Source: Candidatus Rokuibacteriota bacterium
GTDB taxonomy: Bacteria > Methylomirabilota > Methylomirabilia > Rokubacteriales > CSP1-6
Direction of reading: 5' to 3'
Assembly: GCA_016193045.1 (NCBI GenBank)
Contig: JACPSW010000073.1
Span: 39,150 to 103,149 of the forward strand
DNA: 64,000 bases
A program made the translations under genes and the position numbers. Of the stretch, positions 59,565 through 64,000 are shown in pieces; positions within the stretch are counted from its first letter, which is position 1, and every line of letters starts with the position of its first letter. A model generated the notes under the pieces. The model made no database searches, was not told the DNA's origin, and saw nothing but the letters and a program-made list of their open reading frames with translations.

Positions 59565-60398
59565 ATGAGACAAGCCGAGCCGTCCCCCTACCGCATCCGG
59601 GCCCGGAACACCAGCGCCTACGCGGAGAACAAGATCCACGACGACGCCGTGGCTCGCCGTCTCGGCTTCAGGGGCGGCCTGGTCCCCGGCGTCACGATCT
59701 ACGCCTACATGACCCACCCCGTCGTCGCGGCGCTGGGCCCGGAATGGCTCGAGCGCGGCGCGTTCTCCGTCCGCTTCAGAAGGCCCGTCTATGAGGGGGA
59801 CACGCTCACGCTCACCGCGCGGGAGACAGTGCGGGCGGAACCTTCGATCACCCTCGAGGTGACGGGGCTCAATCCCCAGGGGGAGGCCTGCGCTCTCGGG
59901 ACAGCGGCGCTGGTCAGGGGCTCCCGCTCCGAGATCCCCAGCCTCGCCGCCTACCCGAAAGCCCCCCTGCCGGCGGCGCGCCCGGCGGCCACGCGCGAGC
60001 GGTTGGCCGACCTCGAGGCGCTGGGGAGTCCCGAGCTCCCCGCCGACCCGTCCGAGGCCGCGGCCTATCTCGACGAGGTGGACGAACCCCTCGCCCTCTA
60101 CCGGGAGCCCGGAGCGCCGGCCCACCCGGGACTCTTCGTCCGGCAGGCCAACCGCGCCCTGGATCGCAACGTCCTCATGGGGCCGTGGATCCACGTCTCG
60201 AGCGACGTGCGGCACTTGGGCCTGTGGCGCGCCGGCGAGCCCCTCACGACATGCGGCCGCGTCGCGAGACTCTGGGAGAAAAACGGCAACGAGTACGTCG
60301 AGCTGGACCTTCTGATGGTGGCGGATGGGCTCCGGCCGGTCGCCCACGTCCGTCACCGCTGCATCTATAAAGTCGCTGAAAGGGAGTTGTCAGTCTGA
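59565..60398 (+). CDS. MaoC/hotdog-fold dehydratase-like protein
   Basis: A protein of 277 residues. NTSAYAENKIHDDAVARRLGFRGGLVPGVTIYAYMTHPVVAALG near residues 14-57 is the MaoC-type pattern, with the Asp and His of the N/D-H hydratase motif represented by HDDAVA and a Gly-rich GGLVPG turn. FSVRFRRPVYEGDTLTLTARE follows. A second half, from about 165, has the shape of another hotdog (WIHVSSDVRHLGLWRAGEPLTTCGRVARLW), making a double-hotdog protein. It may hydrate a 2-enoyl-CoA or act as a thioesterase. The neighbours do not suggest a pathway. Confidence 0.8.
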   Translation: MRQAEPSPYRIRARNTSAYAENKIHDDAVARRLGFRGGLVPGVTIYAYMTHPVVAALGPEWLERGAFSVRFRRPVYEGDTLTLTARETVRAEPSITLEVTGLNPQGEACALGTAALVRGSRSEIPSLAAYPKAPLPAARPAATRERLADLEALGSPELPADPSEAAAYLDEVDEPLALYREPGAPAHPGLFVRQANRALDRNVLMGPWIHVSSDVRHLGLWRAGEPLTTCGRVARLWEKNGNEYVELDLLMVADGLRPVAHVRHRCIYKVAERELSV

Positions 60399-60518
60399 CC
60401 TAACGCCTGCCGGCCTGGCACTCTCCCCGACCCCCTCCCCGCTCGCGGGGACCCGAAATATCCCGGATTCTCCAGCACTTGGTCTCTGGCACGGCCGCTG
60501 CACTTTCCATCCCCTGCC

Positions 60519-61028
60519 ATGGCGAATGTCTCCTGTACGTTTGCTACCTCCGACGGAGCGCGCCACGTCGAAGTCAGCGTGGAAGGGGCCCTCACCACGG
60601 TCAACGCCTCTTCGCTCTGCCGGGCCGTGCGCGACCATCTGGAGATGGGCGCCCACTCATTCCTGATCGACCTCGAGACCGTGAAGGCGGTGGACGCCGT
60701 GGGGCTGGCGGCGCTGCTCCAGAGTGTTCGGCTCGCCGAGCGGCTCGGGCTGAAAGTCACCGTCACGCCTCGGAGGATCCCACGCCGCTTCTGCCACCGG
60801 GCTTGCCGGTATACGAGATCCCGGCCTCGCACCGTCTCTTCGTGGCGAGGAACCACCGCCTCGGCCTCCGGCTGCCCGCGCTGGAGGACCTGGCGCTCTT
60901 CGAGCGGTGGGCGCACGAGCCCCTGCTGGACCAGATGGTCGGCAGCGACTTCCTCTATCTGTGCCGCATCCTGGGCGCCCACAACCCGGACTTCACCCCG
61001 CTGGTCTGGAGCGATCCGACGGCGCTGA
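60519..61028 (+). CDS. STAS-domain protein; frame probably shifts near 60765
   Basis: Residues 1-85 form a STAS domain: VEVSVEGALTTVNASSLCRAVRDHLEMGAHSFLIDLETVKAVDAVGLAALLQSVRLAERLGLKVTVTP, with the usual conserved DAVGLAALL helix. After TVTP the frame becomes Arg-rich (RRIPRRFCHRACRYTR) and no longer looks like protein, while another frame continues sensibly into a GNAT-like domain. Adding one C near 60765 would join them as TVTPSEDPTPLLPPG. I think the real product is a STAS-GNAT fusion, or the STAS gene lost its own stop. STAS domains work as anti-sigma-factor antagonists or nucleotide-binding scaffolds. Confidence 0.65.
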   Translation: MANVSCTFATSDGARHVEVSVEGALTTVNASSLCRAVRDHLEMGAHSFLIDLETVKAVDAVGLAALLQSVRLAERLGLKVTVTPRRIPRRFCHRACRYTRSRPRTVSSWRGTTASASGCPRWRTWRSSSGGRTSPCWTRWSAATSSICAASWAPTTRTSPRWSGAIRRR

Positions 61029-61444
61029 CACTGCTGGTCCAGCCGCTCGGCGCCACGGGCCCCGCGGTCGGCTACGTGCGCCTCTACAACATCCACTTGC
61101 TCGAGCAGTTCGCCTTCCTCGAGACGGCCGTGGCGGACCTCCGCTCCCTCCGGAAGGGCTGGGGGATCGAGGCGTCGCGCCTGCTCCTGGCGTTCGCCAT
61201 GGACGCGTTCGGCTTGGGCCGGGTGGAGGCGAAGGTGTACGCCTATAACCTCCTCAGTATCAACGCGCTCAAGCGGAACGGCTTCACGCAGGAGGGCGTC
61301 CTCCGCCGGGCGCGCAGTTACGACGGCCAGCGCTGGGACATCCTGGTGTTCTCGATCGTCGAGGAGGAGATGGTCGAGCAGCGGAAACACGAGGACTTCC
61401 CCTATATGGGGTTCTGGACGAGCCGGCGCGATGATCTTCCATAA
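60803..61444 (+). CDS. GNAT-family N-acetyltransferase, N-terminal start uncertain
   Basis: About 213 residues from the first candidate start, a TTG without a ribosome site. The pattern LALFERWAHEPLLDQMVG, PAVGYVRLYNIHLLEQFAFLETAVADLRSLRKGWGIEASRLLLAFAMDAFGLGRVEAKVYAYNLLSINALKRNGFTQEGVLRRARSYDGQRWDILVFSIVEEE is that of RimJ/RimL-like acetyltransferases, with the acetyl-CoA turn at RSLRKGWG and the typical NLLSINALKRNGF ending. No good start exists before 60842, so it was probably translated as the second half of the STAS protein. Its 3' end overlaps the next kinase gene by 14 bases. Acceptor unknown. Confidence 0.75.
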   Translation: MPVYEIPASHRLFVARNHRLGLRLPALEDLALFERWAHEPLLDQMVGSDFLYLCRILGAHNPDFTPLVWSDPTALTLLVQPLGATGPAVGYVRLYNIHLLEQFAFLETAVADLRSLRKGWGIEASRLLLAFAMDAFGLGRVEAKVYAYNLLSINALKRNGFTQEGVLRRARSYDGQRWDILVFSIVEEEMVEQRKHEDFPYMGFWTSRRDDLP

Positions 61445-63587
61445 GCTGGCGCCTCTCCTGGCCCTCGGGCTCAACCTGCTGCTGCTGGGGACGGCCCTCG
61501 CCCCGGATCGGAAGAGCCCCCGCGAGAAGCTCTTCGCCTGTCTGGCCGGCGCGCTCGCCTGGTGGAACCTCGGCGTCTTCGGCCTGCGCGTGAGCGACGA
61601 CCCCGCCACCGCACTGATCTGGGAGCAGCTCCTCCACATCGGCGTGATCCCGCTCCCCGTGCTGTTCTACCACTACGTGCTCATGTTCCTCGGCGCGCCG
61701 ACGCGCTCGCGCGCCCTCCGGGCGGGCTACGTCCTGTGCGGGGGCTTTCTCGCCGTGAGTCTCAGCCCGCTCTTCATGTCGGGCGTCGTGGAGACCTCCT
61801 GGGGCTACGCCCCGGCGGCCGGCCCCCTCTACCACGCCTTCTTCGTGTACTTCCAGGCCTTCATGGTCCTGGGGCTCGCCCGCCTCCTGCGGAGCTACCG
61901 CGGGATGGAGTCGAGTTTCCGGAGGAACCGGACGCTGCTCGTGATCTTCGGCGTCGTCGTGAGCCTGCTCGGCGGTGTGGTGGACTTCATCCGGTTCATC
62001 CTAGGCTGGGAGTGGCTCTACCCGCTCGGCATTCCGAGCAACGCGATCTTCGCCCTCGCCCTGGGCGTCGCGATCATCCGCTACCGGCTGATGGACGTGG
62101 GCGTCCTGGTGAAGCGGGCCCTCCTCTACCTGCTGACCTCGCTCGCCCTCGCCCCCCTGGTGCTCCTCGGCCTGTCCATGGCGGAGCGGCTCCTGCCCGG
62201 CCAGCACCTGGAAGGGAATCTGCGCTATTCGATCATCCTCCTGGGGGCGCTGGCGATCGCCCTGCCCCTGCTCCGGAAGCTAGAGTGCGGCCTCGACCGC
62301 CTGATGTTCCAGCACCGTCACGGCGTCCGGAACGCCCTGATCGCGCTGGGCAAGGAGCTGGCCTCCGTCCTCGAGGTGAGAATTCTCGGGGAGCGCCTCA
62401 CCGAGAGCCTGGTGACCCGGATCCCGCTCACCCACGCGAGCCTCAAGCTCTACGACTCCGCTGCGGACGCCTTCGTCCGCGAGGCCTGGGCGAGCTCCGG
62501 CGCGATCGACGTGGAGGAGATCACCATCCCCGCCAAGAGCGGGCTCGCCCTCTGGCTCCAGGCGACGGGGCGCACGCTGGTGCTCGAGGAGGCGGGCTTC
62601 CAGCCCCAGCTCGGGCCCGGCATCCTGGACGCCGCCAGGGAGCTGGAGCGCCATCGGGCGTCCATGCTCATCCCGCTGCGGCTGGACGGCCAGCTGAGCG
62701 GGATTCTCGTGCTGGGCGAAAAACTCTCGGGCGGGATCTTCGAGCAGGAGGAGATCGAGCTCCTCGAGATGCTCGTAGGCGAGACCGCCGTGGCCCTCCG
62801 GAACGCGCGGCTCTACGAGGAGCTTCGCAACCAGGTGGAGGAGCTCCGGCAGACCCAGCAGCAGCTCGTGCAGTCGGCCAAGCTCGCGGCCATCGGCGAG
62901 CTGGCGGCTAACGTGGCGCACGAGATCAACAGCCCCCTGACGAGCGTCCTGGGCTACGCCGGCCTGCTGCTGAACCAGGCGCCCCCCGGCAGCCCGGCGC
63001 GCGACCGGCTGACCGTGATCGAGAGCGAGACGAACCGGGCCCGGAAGATCATCCAGGACCTGCTCCACTTCGCGCGGCGGCGGGAGCCCAAGCGGGAGCC
63101 GGTGAACGTCCACGACCTGGTCGAGCGCGCGCTGGCGCTCCTCCACGGCAAGATCGCCGACGGCCGCGTGGAGGTCGAGAGCATCTTCGACGCCTCCCTG
63201 CCGCCGATCTGGGGGGACGGCGACCAGCTGACGCAGGTCTTCATGAACGTCGTCGTGAACGCCGTGGACGCGATGCCGGGCGGCGGCCGGCTGGTGGTGC
63301 GAACGGAAACCCGGGACGGCGGCGACCCTCATGTGGCCATCACCTTCCAGGACACCGGGGTCGGCATCCGCCACGATCAGCTCGCGCGGATCTTCGAGCC
63401 GTTCTACACGACCAAGCCCGAGCGGCAGGGGACCGGCCTCGGCCTCTCTGTGAGCCTGGGCATCGTGAAGAACCACGGCGGGCGTCTCGAGGTCGAGAGC
63501 GAGCCCGGCAAGGGAACCACGATGGTGGTGCTGCTGCCGCTCACCTTGAAGCTGTTGGAACGGCCGCGGGAAGGAGGCCCCTCATGA
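61431..63587 (+). CDS. Sensor histidine kinase with a 7-helix N-terminal region and a GAF domain
   Basis: A protein of 718 residues. At least seven membrane segments fill about residues 5-280, with WEQLLHIGVIPLPVLFYHYVLMFLG and ALALGVAIIRYRLMDVGVLVKRAL in the pattern of the 7TM histidine-kinase N-terminal regions. A GAF domain is at about 303-463, then a coiled coil, HisKA with the His at about 496 (AIGELAANVAHEINSPLTSVLGY) and HATPase with FMNVVVNAVDAMPGGG, QDTGVGIRHDQL and RQGTGLGLSVSLGIVKNHGG. It overlaps the GNAT gene by 14 bases and the following gene by 4. No receiver gene is adjacent. Confidence 0.93.
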   Translation: MIFHKLAPLLALGLNLLLLGTALAPDRKSPREKLFACLAGALAWWNLGVFGLRVSDDPATALIWEQLLHIGVIPLPVLFYHYVLMFLGAPTRSRALRAGYVLCGGFLAVSLSPLFMSGVVETSWGYAPAAGPLYHAFFVYFQAFMVLGLARLLRSYRGMESSFRRNRTLLVIFGVVVSLLGGVVDFIRFILGWEWLYPLGIPSNAIFALALGVAIIRYRLMDVGVLVKRALLYLLTSLALAPLVLLGLSMAERLLPGQHLEGNLRYSIILLGALAIALPLLRKLECGLDRLMFQHRHGVRNALIALGKELASVLEVRILGERLTESLVTRIPLTHASLKLYDSAADAFVREAWASSGAIDVEEITIPAKSGLALWLQATGRTLVLEEAGFQPQLGPGILDAARELERHRASMLIPLRLDGQLSGILVLGEKLSGGIFEQEEIELLEMLVGETAVALRNARLYEELRNQVEELRQTQQQLVQSAKLAAIGELAANVAHEINSPLTSVLGYAGLLLNQAPPGSPARDRLTVIESETNRARKIIQDLLHFARRREPKREPVNVHDLVERALALLHGKIADGRVEVESIFDASLPPIWGDGDQLTQVFMNVVVNAVDAMPGGGRLVVRTETRDGGDPHVAITFQDTGVGIRHDQLARIFEPFYTTKPERQGTGLGLSVSLGIVKNHGGRLEVESEPGKGTTMVVLLPLTLKLLERPREGGPS

Positions 63588-64000
63588 AATTCGGATCACT
63601 GCTGGCAGGCGCGGTCGCCGTGCTGGTCTCGCTCGGCGGGGTCGCGGACGCCCAGTACCGATGGGTGGATGCCGAAGGCCGGGTCCACTACTCCAATACC
63701 CGCCCCACCGCCCCCGCCCCGCCCGAGGCCCCCGAACCTGCCAGGGCCCCGGCCGCCGAGCCCTCGGCGCGCGTCCCCGAAGGGGCCCCGGGCCCGATCG
63801 AGCCGAAGGCCCTCATCGAAGAAGTCCTGGAACTGTCCGGCGCCAAGACGCAGATCCTGCAGATCCCGGCCGTCGTTCGGTCCCAGCTGTCGGAGCGGCA
63901 TGGCCAGGCGCGGGACCGGATGAGGCCGGCGGACTACGCCAGGCTCAGCCAGATCATCGCCGAGTCGTACCACGCAGAGACGCTCTACAAGGCGGTCACC
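63584..64000 (+). CDS. Exported DUF4124-like protein, C-terminus beyond the window
   Basis: 139 residues are seen, from an ATG that overlaps the kinase stop (ATGA; GGAGG upstream). The signal KFGSLLAGAVAVLVSLGGVADA is followed by QYRWVDAEGRVHYSNTRP, the DUF4124 motif (YxWVDxxGxxHYSxxxP) found at the start of many small periplasmic proteins. A Pro/Ala-rich linker follows, then a helical region (IEPKALIEEVLELSGAKTQILQIPAVVRSQLSERHGQARDRM) that runs off the edge. It is coupled to the sensor kinase and may be a periplasmic partner for it; this is inferred from overlap only. Confidence 0.82.
   Translation, partial: MKFGSLLAGAVAVLVSLGGVADAQYRWVDAEGRVHYSNTRPTAPAPPEAPEPARAPAAEPSARVPEGAPGPIEPKALIEEVLELSGAKTQILQIPAVVRSQLSERHGQARDRMRPADYARLSQIIAESYHAETLYKAVT

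Overview
The window is very GC-rich, and most genes overlap by 4 bases or sit a few bases apart. It is dominated by acyl-CoA enzymes (three acyl-CoA dehydrogenases, three crotonases, two class III CoA-transferases, a thiolase and an HMG-CoA lyase), flavoproteins of the kinds that often use F420, and a Liv-type ABC transporter. That mix suits an uncultivated soil bacterium of the Rokubacteria/Methylomirabilota kind. This is an inference from gene content, because no rRNA or other lineage marker is present. I saw no tRNA, rRNA, CRISPR array or intact insertion sequence.

Layout. 1-2020: a PAS-GAF-GAF sensor and an IS630 scar. 2-7 kb: a crotonase, a membrane protein, a hotdog thioesterase, and a minus-strand operon of type III polyketide synthase, methyltransferase and FAD oxidoreductase (phenolic-lipid type). 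7-19 kb: a carbonic-anhydrase-like protein coupled to an APH-type kinase, a hicBA pair with a broken toxin, then a long minus-strand run of CoA and flavin enzymes. The APH kinase and the acyl-CoA dehydrogenase at 10.4-11.6 kb look like the two halves of the ACAD10/ACAD11 (LvaA/LvaC) 4-hydroxyacid system. 20-24 kb: murein recycling (murQ, a broken namZ, nagZ). 24-33 kb: an AAA ATPase, an SDR, a Liv transporter, a sodium:solute symporter and an MlaC-like protein. 33-40 kb: a BadF-type kinase, an amino-acid permease, an exported amidohydrolase, an aspartyl protease and an orphan molybdenum hydroxylase subunit. 40-45 kb: an OsmC gene with an in-frame UGA, then hemE-hemH-hemG. 45-55 kb: a plus-strand catabolic run with a TPP enzyme, SDR, LLM, CoA-transferase, crotonase, acyl-CoA dehydrogenase, HMG-CoA lyase, PLP enzyme and methyltransferase. 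55-64 kb: two sensor kinases, one receiver protein, an aminotransferase, a MaoC-like protein, a STAS/GNAT locus and small exported proteins.

The most notable items are as follows. (1) An OsmC peroxiredoxin gene is interrupted at its active-site Cys position by a TGA that is followed by a bacterial SECIS-like hairpin, so it is a probable selenoprotein. (2) A two-hairpin repeat occurs in five related copies, one of them divergent, with compensatory base changes. Four copies abut the 3' ends of minus-strand genes, and two are translated as tails on HemE and on a methyltransferase. (3) The type III PKS operon. (4) The split ACAD10/11-like module. (5) Several broken genes (hicA, namZ, a STAS-GNAT gene), which could be real decay or assembly errors.

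The only stretch of more than about 300 bases without a gene is 1483-2020.
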